Part shown: positions 26,510-35,984 of the stretch, in pieces
How positions within the stretch are numbered: the first letter of the stretch is position 1
Layout of the letters: every line of letters begins with the position of its first letter
DNA from: Streptomyces sp. NBC_00273
GTDB lineage: Bacteria > Actinomycetota > Actinomycetes > Streptomycetales > Streptomycetaceae
Assembly: GCF_036178145.1 (NCBI RefSeq)
Contig: NZ_CP108067.1
Coordinates: forward strand, 10,183,001 to 10,247,000
Length of the DNA stretch: 64,000 nucleotides
Reading direction: 5' to 3'
Notes under the pieces: generated by a model
Database searches by the model: none
What the model saw: the letters and a program-made list of their open reading frames with translations, nothing else
What the model was told of the DNA's origin: nothing
Made by a program: the position numbers and the translations under genes

Positions 26510-27778
26510 ATGCTCGAAACCGCTGACGCAGGGTCACGTACGGCGCTCGACCGCACCACCGAACGCCGCCACATCGGGACCTTCCAGGTTCCCGACGACG
26601 TCACCTCCATGGAGTTCTGCCTGCCAGGAGCGCGGCTGGAGACCACGAACGTGAGCGAGAGCGATGGCACGAACGGCGTCGTCCGGGTGACCCGCATCTC
26701 GAACGGGCCGGGCATCACCGACTACGTCACCCACGAGAAGGACTTCGCCTACTCCGCCTACGGCATCCACGTAGGCCAGGACGACCGACTCACCTTCTTC
26801 GGCGAGGGCCAGCGCATCACCGTGCACCTGATCGACTGCCGCGAAGACTCGCCCCAGCTCGGCGACGAGATCACCATCAAGATGGCCGTCTCGCCCTACC
26901 GGGTCCTGATCATCCCCAAGGGCATCGCCCACACCCTCGACGGCCTGGGCGGAGTCGTGACCCGCGACGAACCCGTCTGGTACGCCGACCAGAACCCCGA
27001 CTGGGAACCGGACAACGATCTCGTGTCCTTCTTACGCTCCTCGCAGCAGGCTCCAGTGGTGCGCACCAACCGCCACGAGCTGCCGGTCGCCGCGCACCTG
27101 CTGCTCTCCCGGATGTCCCAGCAGACCAACGCGCAGGATCAGGGCGCCTACGCCGCCCGATACCGCGTTTCCATCGGCGGCAACACCACCTACGCGACGC
27201 TCAGGCCGTCGTGGCGGGCCGCCGAAACGGGGAGCGACATCCACCCGTGGGCCTCACGCAACAACTTCGTGTTGACGGGCCCCGAGTCCTTCACCGTCGT
27301 GCCCTCCACCGACAGCTGCACCTCCGACGTCCTCGAAGTGGACCTGGACGGCAGCCGGGCCCAGGACAGCCCCGACGCAGGCGAGGGCAGCGCCGGCGGC
27401 CGGTTCGTCCGCCACGAATACTCCCGCCGCCGCCTCACGTGGCTGGCGGGCAGCACGGACGCGCAGATCGAGGTGGTGACCGCGGACGGCGAACACTCCG
27501 TGATCCGCCTCGGGGACCCCACCATCGGGGTCCGCGTCCCCCCTAGTACCTGGTACCGGCTCACCGGAACCGGCCGTGTCTGGCTCCGCTCCGAGATGGA
27601 ACTCCTGGACCTCGAACCCTGGGCCCTGGACCACCCTCTCGGCCGCGACGTCACCACCACCGATCCGTCCGATGCCGGCGCCAGCAGGCCCGAGCAGGAC
27701 AGCGACCGCTACCTGCCCGGACCGGCTCTCCATGCGCTGGCGCGCATGGAAGCCAAAGCAATATCGCTCACCCGCTGA
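26510..27778 (+). CDS. two-part cupin-like (RmlC-like) protein 1
   Basis: The 422-aa protein holds a cupin-type beta-barrel motif at about 80-165 (YGIHVGQDDRLTFFGEG, then VHLIDCREDSP and IPKGIAHTLDGL). This resembles RmlC-like epimerase-fold cupins. A second, weaker half follows at about 200-400. AGAGAGGAAC precedes ATG 26510. Leu175 is TTA (27032-27034), implying bldA dependence. Together with the related protein at 28192-29337 it may oxidise, isomerise or bind a peptide or sugar substrate. No enzymatic function can be stated. Confidence 0.65.
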   Translation: MLETADAGSRTALDRTTERRHIGTFQVPDDVTSMEFCLPGARLETTNVSESDGTNGVVRVTRISNGPGITDYVTHEKDFAYSAYGIHVGQDDRLTFFGEGQRITVHLIDCREDSPQLGDEITIKMAVSPYRVLIIPKGIAHTLDGLGGVVTRDEPVWYADQNPDWEPDNDLVSFLRSSQQAPVVRTNRHELPVAAHLLLSRMSQQTNAQDQGAYAARYRVSIGGNTTYATLRPSWRAAETGSDIHPWASRNNFVLTGPESFTVVPSTDSCTSDVLEVDLDGSRAQDSPDAGEGSAGGRFVRHEYSRRRLTWLAGSTDAQIEVVTADGEHSVIRLGDPTIGVRVPPSTWYRLTGTGRVWLRSEMELLDLEPWALDHPLGRDVTTTDPSDAGASRPEQDSDRYLPGPALHALARMEAKAISLTR

Positions 27779-27813
27779 AACCCCACCGAAGAACCCACCG
27801 AAGGGAACACATC

Positions 27814-28092
27814 ATGTCGATCACCAGTGTCCAGACCGCCGCCTGGAAGACCGAGCTCGCCGCCATGTCCGGTGACGTCACGGACCCCGCCGCCCGCGCT
27901 GCCCTGGAGAGCCTGAGCTCCGCGCTGGAGCCCTACTTCGAGACCCCGGAGTACTTCCGCAGCATCCTCGGCAAGATCGCCTCGGCAATGATCGACGCCG
28001 ACACGGAGGAGCAGATCACCTCGCGCTCCTTCGGCGACCTGGCGGAGTTCAAGGCCGCCCTCCCGGAGGGTGTCGTCGTCACCACCGTCTGA
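27814..28092 (+). CDS. 92-aa acidic protein, possible precursor or carrier
   Basis: Not recognised. It is mostly helical with many Ala, Glu and Ser (ARAALESLSSALEPYFETPEY) and ends in a short hydrophobic tail GVVVTTV. GAAGGGAACACATC precedes ATG 27814. A strong hairpin follows 18 bp after its stop, inside the operon, an arrangement often seen after RiPP precursor genes to raise their expression over downstream enzymes. That makes it a second precursor candidate in the cluster; a small structural or carrier protein is the alternative. Confidence 0.6.
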   Translation: MSITSVQTAAWKTELAAMSGDVTDPAARAALESLSSALEPYFETPEYFRSILGKIASAMIDADTEEQITSRSFGDLAEFKAALPEGVVVTTV

Positions 28093-28110
28093 TCACCGCG
28101 GTAGTCGTTG

Positions 28111-28143
28111 GGGGCGGGTGCACCGGTCCGGTGTACCCGCCCC
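28111..28143 (+). terminator. intra-operon hairpin (attenuator-like)
   Basis: A 16-bp arm (GGGGCGGGTGCACCGG) and its complement with one G-U pair leave almost no spacer. It lies between the 92-aa gene and the second cupin gene. It may be a leaky terminator or an mRNA stabiliser. Confidence 0.7.
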
Positions 28144-28191
28144 AGGCACGCGCGACCACTTCGGATCCCAGCACTGCAGAGAGGAACGTCC

Positions 28192-29337
28192 ATGTCCGCC
28201 TTCCCCAAGCCGCACCTGATCATGACCAAGACTCGCACGATGGGTGCGGACTCCGGCCTCCCGGGAGCGCGGCACATCCGGTCCTCCCGCAACGACCGGC
28301 CGTACCACTACATGGTGCACAGCCCGCACTTTGCGTACGAGGAGTACGCGGTGCACCTCGGCCAGTACGACCGGCTCTCCTTCTACGGCCCGGCGGGCGC
28401 CGGACCCGTCACCGTCCACATGTACGACTGCCGGGCGGACTCACCGGAGTACGACCGGAAGCTGAAGATCGATGTCCCGGCCGACGGATCGTGCGTACTG
28501 GCCATCCCGCCGGGCTACGCGCACTGGTTCGAGCAGCTCGGCACCGTAACCACCCGCAACGACTACTCCCTCCACGCGCCACAGGACCCCGCCTCAAAGT
28601 GGTCCCCGCTCGACGACAACGCCACCTACTCCGTCGCCGACATGGACCGCGCGCGCCCCCGGACCGTCGCCAACACCGTCGAGCTGCCGACGGCGGCCCA
28701 GTTCCTGATCTCCAAAGTGGTGTCCCGCAGCTGGCTCGGCGGCGCGACCGAGCAGGGCGTCGTCGCCTCCGCCGAGATCGGCGGCGAGCTCCACCGCTAC
28801 TTCATCGACCGGGACCTCACAGGGCAGCAACCCGTTCTGCCCGCGTCGGAACTCGCCACCGTCACCACCGGGATCGGCTCATACCAGTCGATCCGTGATG
28901 ACTCGTACGGCATCGGCTCCAACGTCGAGAACGGGCTGGCCGACACCATGGTTTACGACATTCCGGCATCCTGGCCGCAGTATTTCAGCTCCCATCCCCA
29001 TCTCACTCTGAAGCTATCCCCCTTGCTGTACGACAATCCCGAGATGGACCTCCAACTCGTCGACCGCCGCGCGGACTCTCCCACCTTCGGGGCCAGCCAG
29101 ATCCTCCCCTTCCCGCAGGACTCGCGGGCCGTCCTGACCATCGAACCGGGTGTGCTCATGCGGGCCCGAGGCAGGGGGACGCTCCACTACCGGGTGGAGT
29201 ACGAGGTCCACGACTCCCGCGGCGCGCGCCTGCCCGAGCTCTTCGTCCCGGTCCACGCCGACGGATTACTGCCGACCTTTGACGCGCCGGGTGCCGCTCT
29301 CGCGGGCAACGTCGTCCGAGAGCTGGCCTACCAGTGA
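28192..29337 (+). CDS. cupin-like (RmlC-like) protein 2
   Basis: The 381-aa protein shares the cupin block of cupin 1: [50 protein letters not shown] second half repeats part of it ([14 protein letters not shown]). GAGAGGAACG precedes ATG 28192. Leu359 is TTA (29266-29268). The stop overlaps the MFS start. The pair of diverged cupins suggests a heteromeric complex or two steps on one substrate. Function unknown. Confidence 0.65.
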   Translation: MSAFPKPHLIMTKTRTMGADSGLPGARHIRSSRNDRPYHYMVHSPHFAYEEYAVHLGQYDRLSFYGPAGAGPVTVHMYDCRADSPEYDRKLKIDVPADGSCVLAIPPGYAHWFEQLGTVTTRNDYSLHAPQDPASKWSPLDDNATYSVADMDRARPRTVANTVELPTAAQFLISKVVSRSWLGGATEQGVVASAEIGGELHRYFIDRDLTGQQPVLPASELATVTTGIGSYQSIRDDSYGIGSNVENGLADTMVYDIPASWPQYFSSHPHLTLKLSPLLYDNPEMDLQLVDRRADSPTFGASQILPFPQDSRAVLTIEPGVLMRARGRGTLHYRVEYEVHDSRGARLPELFVPVHADGLLPTFDAPGAALAGNVVRELAYQ

Positions 29338-30698
29338 CGACGACCCAGCAAGAGCCGAAGACCGGCCGCGCCGTGCTCCCCACCGCGTCACGCTGGCTGA
29401 CGCTGCTACTCGTGGTCTTCGCGGTGCTCGTCACCTCCCGTTCCATGAGCGAGGGCATCTACGACATCGCGTTCGCCAACCTGGCCCTGGACCTCTCCGG
29501 CCTGGTCAGCACGGTCGGCCTGGTGTACTGCGTGGGCTACGGCGTGGAGGTCATCGCCTCTATCGCGGCCGGCCCCCTGCTAGACCGAGGTAACCCGAAG
29601 ACCGTCCTGGTCGTGGCCTACCTCGTCAAGATCGGCGTGTTCGTCCTCATCGGCATCGGCTCCACGTTCCTCTCCTCCCACCTGTGGGCGATCGTCGTCG
29701 CGGCGGCCACGGTGGACATGGTCCACCACATCGGGGAAATGGCCCTGTTCGTGCTCATGCCGCGGATCCTCGACGCCAATACCCTCGTCCGGGTGCAGGG
29801 CATCGGCGCAACCATCCGCTCGTCCGCCGAACTACTCTCCCCGGTCGTGGCGGGCCTGGTCATCGCCCTGCTCCCCGGGTCCCAGGCCCTCCTCGTCGCC
29901 GCTGGCCTCCAGGTCATCGCCCTAGCCGTCTTCGCTACCTTCATCACCGTCGTGGCCCGACAGCCAGGATCCGCGCACCCGAAGTCCGTCCACGCGCAGG
30001 GGTCTGACGCCGCGACCAGCGTGAAGACCGCCAGCGCTGCGCCCGAAGAGGAACCCGCCCCCGCCCCCCTCCCGTCCCGCCGCGCGGTGGCGCGAACCCT
30101 TGCCACCAGCCCGGCCTGGCGCCGCTTCCTCACCTTCCACGCCCTGACCGTGCTCGCCCTCTCGACGGTCATCCTTTCCCTGCTGTCCCTCATGAGGGAG
30201 ACCTTCGACATGTCGCCGGCCCGCGCCGGCTCCTTCCTGGCGTTCTCCACCATCGGAGCCATCATCGGTGGCCTCGTCGTCGCGAAGGCCGGCCCGGAAG
30301 GCATCTACTCCAGCCTCCGCTGGGCTACCGCCCTCGCGGGCGCCGGCACCCTGACGGCGGCACTACTCGGCGGGACACAGTGGATCCTCGCGGGCGCCCT
30401 CGTCCTCTTCGGTCTCGGCTTCACCGTGTACCTCAGGTCGGCCGGACTCCTCGTTCAGCTTCGCGCCCCCGCCGCCTTGCTCGGCACCTGGCACGGGCTC
30501 CTCGACGCCGTCATCCGCGTCGTCAGTGCCGGGGCGATCCTCGCCACCGGCTTCCTCTTCGACCGCTTCGGAGGCAGGCCCGTCTACCTCGCCTTCGGCA
30601 CGCTCCTCCTGCTCACCGCAGCCTTCTGGTCCACCTTCGGCACCCAGGACCAGCAGAACCTCGGCTCGACCCCCCTGCACCCCGCCCCCGCCCCGTAA
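29334..30698 (+). CDS. MFS transporter, likely exporter of the cluster product
   Basis: This 454-aa membrane protein has about 12 hydrophobic segments in two halves, joined by a charged Ala/Pro-rich loop at about 215-255. The start is GTG 29334 (GTGA overlap with cupin 2). It closes the operon. Position and type suggest export of, or resistance to, the product. Similar in role but not closely similar in sequence to the MFS at 34475-35728. Confidence 0.82.
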   Translation: MTTTQQEPKTGRAVLPTASRWLTLLLVVFAVLVTSRSMSEGIYDIAFANLALDLSGLVSTVGLVYCVGYGVEVIASIAAGPLLDRGNPKTVLVVAYLVKIGVFVLIGIGSTFLSSHLWAIVVAAATVDMVHHIGEMALFVLMPRILDANTLVRVQGIGATIRSSAELLSPVVAGLVIALLPGSQALLVAAGLQVIALAVFATFITVVARQPGSAHPKSVHAQGSDAATSVKTASAAPEEEPAPAPLPSRRAVARTLATSPAWRRFLTFHALTVLALSTVILSLLSLMRETFDMSPARAGSFLAFSTIGAIIGGLVVAKAGPEGIYSSLRWATALAGAGTLTAALLGGTQWILAGALVLFGLGFTVYLRSAGLLVQLRAPAALLGTWHGLLDAVIRVVSAGAILATGFLFDRFGGRPVYLAFGTLLLLTAAFWSTFGTQDQQNLGSTPLHPAPAP

Positions 30699-30874
30699 AG
30701 GTCTACGCCGGTGAGCCGCTTCGTCGGCCACGGTTGAGCACCGCGCCGAGGTCGGCGACGGCGTCCCAGTCCTGGCATGCATGCCGGGCTGGGTGGCCCC
30801 CGGGCAACCACTATCCGGCCCAGTCGGGGGCGAGCCGCGGCGCCGGCCCGCCAGGTTGTGGATCGCGTCGGATG

Positions 30875-31390
30875 AGCTCCCCTGATCCAACGCGATAAAC
30901 GACGCGAAACGGGCGGCCGCTGACCGGGGACGCGACGTCGCCGAGGACCCCGAAGACCGGGGACTCATCGTGGACGTGCGGGTCTCGAAGGCCCCCCGCG
31001 CATGGCCGAGGTCCCGTTCGGCTCCCGCGCGCACTTCTGCCCGGTCCGCGCGTGGCGCCGCTGGAAAGAGGACGCCCGGCTCGACGACGACCCGGACGGG
31101 TTCCCGTACCGGCGCCTGCACGACCGATGGGAAACCCTCCTGCAGGGCGGACTCGACGCCGAGACCGTCGGCGACATCCTCACCCGCATCGGCCCCCGCC
31201 GACCCCGACATCTGGCCCACCGGCCACCACCCCCGCCGCGGACCGGTCACCGATTCCGCCCGCGCAGGCAACCCCGACCCCGTCCGACCGCCCGGTTCAC
31301 GACCATCAGGAACGGACCCCTGCGCCCCGTTCCCGCAGGTCAAGCGGTTCAGAAGAGGGGGGCGAACCTGTTCGCGAGCGCGGTCACGAC
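30875..31390 (+). pseudogene. tyrosine recombinase (integrase) remnant
   Basis: Between about 30,900 and 31,290 the plus strand reads integrase-like phrases in two frames: FGSRAHFCPVRAWRRWKE and DGFPYRRLHDRW with GGLDAETVGDILTRIG in one, then PTGHHPRRGPVTDSARAGNPDP in the next, where intact enzymes have the H-x-L-R-R-G catalytic box. There is no start codon or full length, and a frameshift falls near 31,195. A phage- or plasmid-type integrase left behind here is the best reading. Confidence 0.5.
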
Positions 31391-31829
31391 GACCACGCCC
31401 ACCAACCATGCCGGCAGCACTGAGCGCTGCACGCCAGACCAACGCCTTCACCCGCCGCCGGTACCGCTGGCCGGAGGTAGGGGACGCCGAGGTCTGCGGC
31501 GCGGCCGCAGTAGGATCGGACGTGTCGTTTCCTTCACGCGATGGAGACGATGACAGAGAGCCGCCACCCGTCAAGGGTTGACATTGCCCTTCTCTTCTAA
31601 GGTTGCGGGCGGCGGGTGGGTCTCGGATAGGCGGTGAGTCGCCGTCGACCCCTGTGAAGCTTGCCTAAGCCCATGTGGCGGACGTCATACCCCCTGTGAA
31701 CTCCGTGTCCGCGGGTGAACGCGAGGAAGGGGCACCTGAGTTGACGGGGCGGCGATCGGAGTGCGGCCGCGATGCGGAACCAGAGGCCGAGACTGTGCCC
31801 ACTCGTGACGCCCCGGCCGGCACCGCGTT
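31391..31829. other. no supported gene
   Basis: Mixed-frame sequence between the integrase remnant and a small open frame. I see no strong hairpin, repeat or gene. Confidence 0.35.
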
Positions 31830-32021
31830 GTGCCGGGCATGGACGAGATGCTGGACGTGCTCCTCGACGGAGTCACCGAGCCGCGCCTGAAGCTGATCAG
31901 CGGGGACGAGGCGAGGGCTTTGATGATTCTCCTCGGGATGCTCGACGACGACGCGCAGTCCGAGGAGGTCCGTCGTGCTGCGGGGGAGATGCGCTTGCGC
32001 CTCAGTTCCCGTCTGGGCTGA
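31830..32021 (+). CDS. small hypothetical protein, 63 aa
   Basis: The frame reads protein-like: a helical, acidic start (MDEMLDVLLDGVTEP) followed by ARALMILLGMLDDDAQSEEV and RRAAGEMRLRLSSRLG. The start codon is uncertain (31830 or the ATG at 31839) and the ribosome site is weak. No family recognised. It sits among decayed genes and may itself be a remnant. Confidence 0.4.
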   Translation: MPGMDEMLDVLLDGVTEPRLKLISGDEARALMILLGMLDDDAQSEEVRRAAGEMRLRLSSRLG

Positions 32022-32100
32022 ACCCGAGCTGCTGCGGCGCGGAACGTGGCCGGGCCCCGACCCGGGGTGAGGAGGTCGGGGCCCGCCGACGCGACGGCCG

Positions 32101-32367
32101 CATACCGTGTTCGGTCAATGGCGGAAGGCGTCCTTGAAGTCTTCCTCGGCCTGGCGGGCCCTGCCCTTGGCCGGGATCGCCACCTTCGTCATGCGCGGCC
32201 GCGAGTACCTCCTCGCCCTGAAGGTGGACAAAGAGCTCCTGGCGGTGCACACGCTGCACTGGTCGGACGAGATCCCCGACCCCCACCAGGAGATCCCCGA
32301 CCTCCCCAAGGCCGGGAAGGTGAGCGCGGGGGAGATCCGGGCGGCGGCGTCGCACAACGAGGCATGA
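32101..32367 (+). pseudogene. ku: Ku DNA-repair protein fragment
   Basis: The phrase FVMRGREYLLALKVDKELLAV followed by HTLHWSDEIPDP and IPDLPKAGKVSAGEI matches the core of bacterial Ku, the non-homologous end-joining protein, around the middle-to-C-terminal third. No start or N-terminal part is present and the frame stops at 32,367, so this is a fragment. Streptomyces often carry several Ku genes in chromosome arms, which fits a decayed arm copy. Confidence 0.65.
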
Positions 32368-32679
32368 CGGGAGGCGTGAGCCGCCCCGGCTGGGTCGCCA
32401 TAGACACTGTCGAGGATCCGGCGTGAGACGCGAGCCAACCATTGAGGCTGGGCGCGTGGTGCATCAGTCCGGGCCAGTACCCCCATGCGGCCAGGACGAG
32501 CCGAGCGTCCGACGATTCCTCTGCGCTGATGCCTCGTGCCAGAGGCGGAGATCCTCTGAGCAGGTCCCGGAGGGCCTGACTCATCGTCATGGCCGGGCGA
32601 CCGAGCGGCTCCGCTCGCTACTGGGTGCGATCGGGCCACCCTTGCCGGCCCACCGGGGCCCGGCTCGCACGGCAGACGA

Positions 32680-32880
32680 GGATCACGGCCCGCACGACAC
32701 CACTACGCCGAGAAGAGAAACCAGCCCGACCCGCCGGCCGTCCAGCCGCGGGCGGTGGGCGTTGACGACTTCGCTCTGCGCAGGAGCCATGCCTACGGAA
32801 CGGTGGTGATCGACGCCGAGACGCACTCCGTGCCGGACCTACTGCCCGGCAGGACACCGAAACGCCGACACCGTGGCTCG
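32680..32880 (+). pseudogene. ISL3-family transposase fragment
   Basis: A short frame reads [20 protein letters not shown] followed by [14 protein letters not shown], which matches the first catalytic Asp region (the GVDDFA signature) of ISL3-type DDE transposases. The rest of the enzyme is missing on both sides. Confidence 0.65.
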
Positions 32881-33075
32881 TCCGGCACCGGAACCCTGGA
32901 CCAGTGGAAGAAGCAGCCCATCGGCCGCTACGTGTCCCCACCACGGAACTCGTGCCAGACCCGAAACAAGGTGTTAAGGCCAGGCTGGTGCCTGGCTCCA
33001 TCTGCTCTTGAAGACTCCTTCACTTACAAGTGATCCTCATCGGGCAGGTTTGTTGATCACCTCTTTGGGGGCACG
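32881..33075. promoter_or_regulatory. upstream region of the second LuxR-type regulator
   Basis: About 195 bp between the transposase fragment and the regulator. GGGGGCACG lies just before the TTG start at 33076. No operator assigned. Confidence 0.35.
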
Positions 33076-34050
33076 TTGCTTCACTTGCTGGGGCTGTCGA
33101 AAACGGCAGAGACCGTCTACCTGTCGATGCTCCGTCATCCGAAGCACAGAGTGGCTGGACTGGCGGCGGAAACGGGCCTGCGCGAGGCAGACCTTCGGGC
33201 AGCCTTGGACGAGTTGGGGCAACTGGCGTTGCTGCGCCCGTCGGATGATGTGGCGGGGGGCGTGCGCCCGGTGAGCCCGAGCGTCGGACTGGCTTCCCTC
33301 CTCGCTTCGATGGAAGCGGACGTGGCCATGCGGCAGGCACAGGTGGAGACGGCGCGTGCCGCCATAGCCGTCATTGCAGCGGATCACCAGATGGAGCAGA
33401 GCGGAGAGGGAGCCGTCGTCCTGCAGGGAATCGATGCCGTTCGAGCCCGTTTAGAGGAACTGCAGCGTTCAGCACAGTTCGAGTGCCTTTCGCTCAATCC
33501 GGGGGGCGCCCATCGACCGGACGCCAGGGCTGCAGCGACGCCTCTCAACGAGGAGGCATTGCGTCGAGGTGTTGCTATCAGAGCAATATGCCGGGATAGC
33601 TTCCGCAACGACAGCGGCACACTCGCCTATGTGCACTGGCTCACGCATCATGGTGGGCGGATGCGTACCGTACCGATCGTGCCGCTGCAGATGGTCGTGA
33701 TCGATCGGAAAGCCGTGGTACTCCCTCTGAACCCGCAGCAGCCCCGAGACGGGGCCCTTGAAGTCCGCAGTCCCGGTGTGGTGGCACTTGCCCAGGCCCT
33801 CTTCGATCAGCTCTGGAACGTCGCTGCTCCGTTTGGCGAGTCGGCACAGGAGGACGACCACGGCCTCACCCCGATGGAACGTCAGCTGCTGGAGATCATC
33901 GCCGCTGGCGACACGGATGAGGTGGCGGCGCGCAGCCTGGCGGTGTCGCTGCGCACGATCCGGCGCATGATGGCCTCGTTGATGGAACGCCTTGAGGCCA
34001 CGAGCCGGTTCCAGGCCGGGGCCCAGGCCACGAAACGAGGCTGGATCTGA
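33076..34050 (+). CDS. LuxR-type regulator, paralogue, TTG start and TTA codon
   Basis: This 324-aa regulator aligns over its full length with the one at 24562-25536: LGLSKTAETVYLSML at the N-terminus, SLNPGGAHRPDARAAATPLN in the middle and a C-terminal HTH (TPMERQLLEIIAAGDTDEVAARSLAVSLRTIRRMM). The start is TTG 33076 by alignment with the paralogue. Leu126 is TTA (33451-33453), so bldA control is expected. It stands at the edge of the RiPP-like operon and its MFS gene and probably regulates them. Confidence 0.83.
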   Translation: MLHLLGLSKTAETVYLSMLRHPKHRVAGLAAETGLREADLRAALDELGQLALLRPSDDVAGGVRPVSPSVGLASLLASMEADVAMRQAQVETARAAIAVIAADHQMEQSGEGAVVLQGIDAVRARLEELQRSAQFECLSLNPGGAHRPDARAAATPLNEEALRRGVAIRAICRDSFRNDSGTLAYVHWLTHHGGRMRTVPIVPLQMVVIDRKAVVLPLNPQQPRDGALEVRSPGVVALAQALFDQLWNVAAPFGESAQEDDHGLTPMERQLLEIIAAGDTDEVAARSLAVSLRTIRRMMASLMERLEATSRFQAGAQATKRGWI

Positions 34051-34474
34051 GCCCCTGATCCGAACAGCTGCTGGGGGCCAGCGGCCGCGCATGGCGCGAC
34101 GCCGGCTGGGTTGCGCCCCATGGCGCCGCGGCAGGCACCCACCCCTGAAGTCCCGTGTACCAGCGTGGGAGCGGGGGCCATCGGATCGTGCCTGAGGTGC
34201 GAGCTGTGGTGGCGGACGCCGGTGCGGATAGACCCCGTCAGCGGCCCGGCCGCACGGCTGCCCTACGTCCCGTCGGCGGCTCCCGACACCGCCTGCGCTC
34301 CGCCACACGCGGTGGTGCAGGCCCAGCAGCACGTGAAGCGTCACTGGGCGCAGCGGTAGCCAATCGTGACGGCGGAGGCGTATGAGGGGCGGACGACGTA
34401 CGAGTGACCCCGCGCGTGAACGCTGCGGCACGGTGGCTGCTGAGGGCGCGTGCGTGGTGGTGCACCCTCGAACA
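34051..34474. other. 424-bp convergent gap, nothing recognised
   Basis: The stretch lies between the ends of the regulator and the MFS gene. Open frames cross it but none is convincing. No strong hairpin was found. Confidence 0.4.
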
Positions 34475-35728
34475 TCAGACCTTCTCCTCAACCGTTTGCT
34501 TGATGGGGAGGGCTGCTGCGATGCGATCGTTGCTGAGCCAGTGGAAAAGGACCGGCCCGAGAGCGACGACGACGGCGCCGGCGATGATGAAGGGCCAGGA
34601 CAAGCCGAGTGCGCGGGCCAAGAGACCGCCCAGGACCGCTCCCAGGGCGGATGCGCCGGTCGACAGCGTACGGAAGACGGCAATGACTCGACCGAGCAAG
34701 TGGTCCGGAATGAGCCGGGCCCGCAGGCTCACGGCGATGACCGATTGGGTCACCACGACGAATCCGTCCAGCGCCATCAGGGCGCTGAGGACGACGACAT
34801 GGTCGGCCAGCCCCAGGGCGACGGTCGCCACGCCGGACACGACGGTGGTCCAGAGCAGGGTCGTACCGGGGCGCGTGAGTTTGCCGATGCGGTCGCCGTA
34901 CACGCCGCCGAGGAAGGCTCCGACCGCACCGCCGGCGAGGACGAAACCGAAGACGGAAGGGCTCGCGTCGAGACGTTCGACCACGGCCAGGGAGATGAGG
35001 CTGTAGGTGGCCGAGCTTGCCAGGTTCCCCACGCCGAACAGCACACACAGGGCAACGAGTAGGGGCGAGCCGGTGAAGCCACGCACTCCCGCTTTGAGGT
35101 CTTCCGCGAAGGTGGTCGTGGCCCTGCCGTGCGCCCGCTTGCTGCGCGTGAGGGGAAGCACGGTCAACAGCACTGCGGCCACGGCATACCCAGCCGCGCC
35201 CAGGGCGAAGGGAGCGGCGACTGCGAGCGCGAAGAGACTGCCGCCCAGCGGGGGACCGACGAAGTTGTTGGCGACAGTGTAGGTCGCCTGGAGCCTGCCG
35301 TTGGCCCGTTCGAGCTGATGGTCCTCGACGAGGGTGGGCACCAGCGCCGAGGAGGTGTTGTCATACAGGGTTTCGGCCAGGCCGAACAGGAACGACAAGG
35401 CGTACAGCAGGAGGATGTGCACGTGCCCGGTGGCCAGGGCCACGGCCAGGAAGCCGACGCCCAGGGCCCGGGCGGTGCTCGCCATGCGGAGCAGGAGCAC
35501 GCGGTCAACACGGTCCGCCAGAGTTCCCAGCGGTACCGAGAGCAGCAGCCACGGCAGGTACTGCATGGCGGTGATCGTGGTGATGGCCAGGGGGTCGCGG
35601 GTGATGGTCAGGGCGACCAGTGGCGTGGCGGACAGCAGCATCCCGTCGGCGAGGTTCGACGTGGCCGTGGATGCCCATAATCGCCGGAACCCGCGCCAGG
35701 CTGCTTGATCGTGTGTCGAGTCTGACAT
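34475..35728 (-). CDS. MFS transporter, likely exporter of the RiPP-like product
   Basis: A 417-aa MFS protein with 10-12 hydrophobic segments, of the drug-efflux (Enterobactin/MFS_3-like) layout: LWASTATSNLADGML at the start, VPLGTLADRVDRV after the second segment and GGVYGDRIGKLTRPG in the second half. Start ATG 35728. It lies 256 bp downstream of the methyltransferase, beyond a terminator, so it may have its own promoter. Export of, or immunity to, the peptide product is the natural role. Confidence 0.83.
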   Translation of the reverse strand: MSDSTHDQAAWRGFRRLWASTATSNLADGMLLSATPLVALTITRDPLAITTITAMQYLPWLLLSVPLGTLADRVDRVLLLRMASTARALGVGFLAVALATGHVHILLLYALSFLFGLAETLYDNTSSALVPTLVEDHQLERANGRLQATYTVANNFVGPPLGGSLFALAVAAPFALGAAGYAVAAVLLTVLPLTRSKRAHGRATTTFAEDLKAGVRGFTGSPLLVALCVLFGVGNLASSATYSLISLAVVERLDASPSVFGFVLAGGAVGAFLGGVYGDRIGKLTRPGTTLLWTTVVSGVATVALGLADHVVVLSALMALDGFVVVTQSVIAVSLRARLIPDHLLGRVIAVFRTLSTGASALGAVLGGLLARALGLSWPFIIAGAVVVALGPVLFHWLSNDRIAAALPIKQTVEEKV

Positions 35729-35841
35729 CGTCGTTCTCCCATGACGAACTTGTACGGTCGTGCCGTGACGCTACACGCGGCTCTTCGGGACCACCGAAAG
35801 CGTCAGGTGCCTGCTGGCCTAAGGCTTTCGTTGCGGCACGA

Positions 35842-35872
35842 CCGTTCCGGGAGGCGCAGGGACCCGGAACGG
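35842..35872 (-). terminator. terminator closing the RiPP-like operon
   Basis: A perfect 10-bp inverted repeat (CCGTTCCGGG/CCCGGAACGG) with an 11-base loop lies 113 bp past the methyltransferase stop and before the MFS gene. Confidence 0.75.
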
Positions 35873-35984
35873 CTACTGCTGGTTGCGCAACGGCGGTGGC
35901 CACAGGTCCACGAAAGTGATCGCACAGCTGCGTCCCGGCGATGGGGTCGTGGCCGCAGGACGGGCGGGAAGGACCGGTCCGTAA

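Noticed and set aside
24562..30698. Cluster considered as lanthipeptide, lasso or thiopeptide
   Set aside because: No LanB/C/M, lasso B/C, YcaO or radical-SAM protein is present.
32189..32590. Minus-strand frame beginning [20 protein letters not shown]
   Set aside because: The first part reads somewhat protein-like, but it has no recognised family and ends in low-complexity sequence antisense to the Ku fragment; not enough support.
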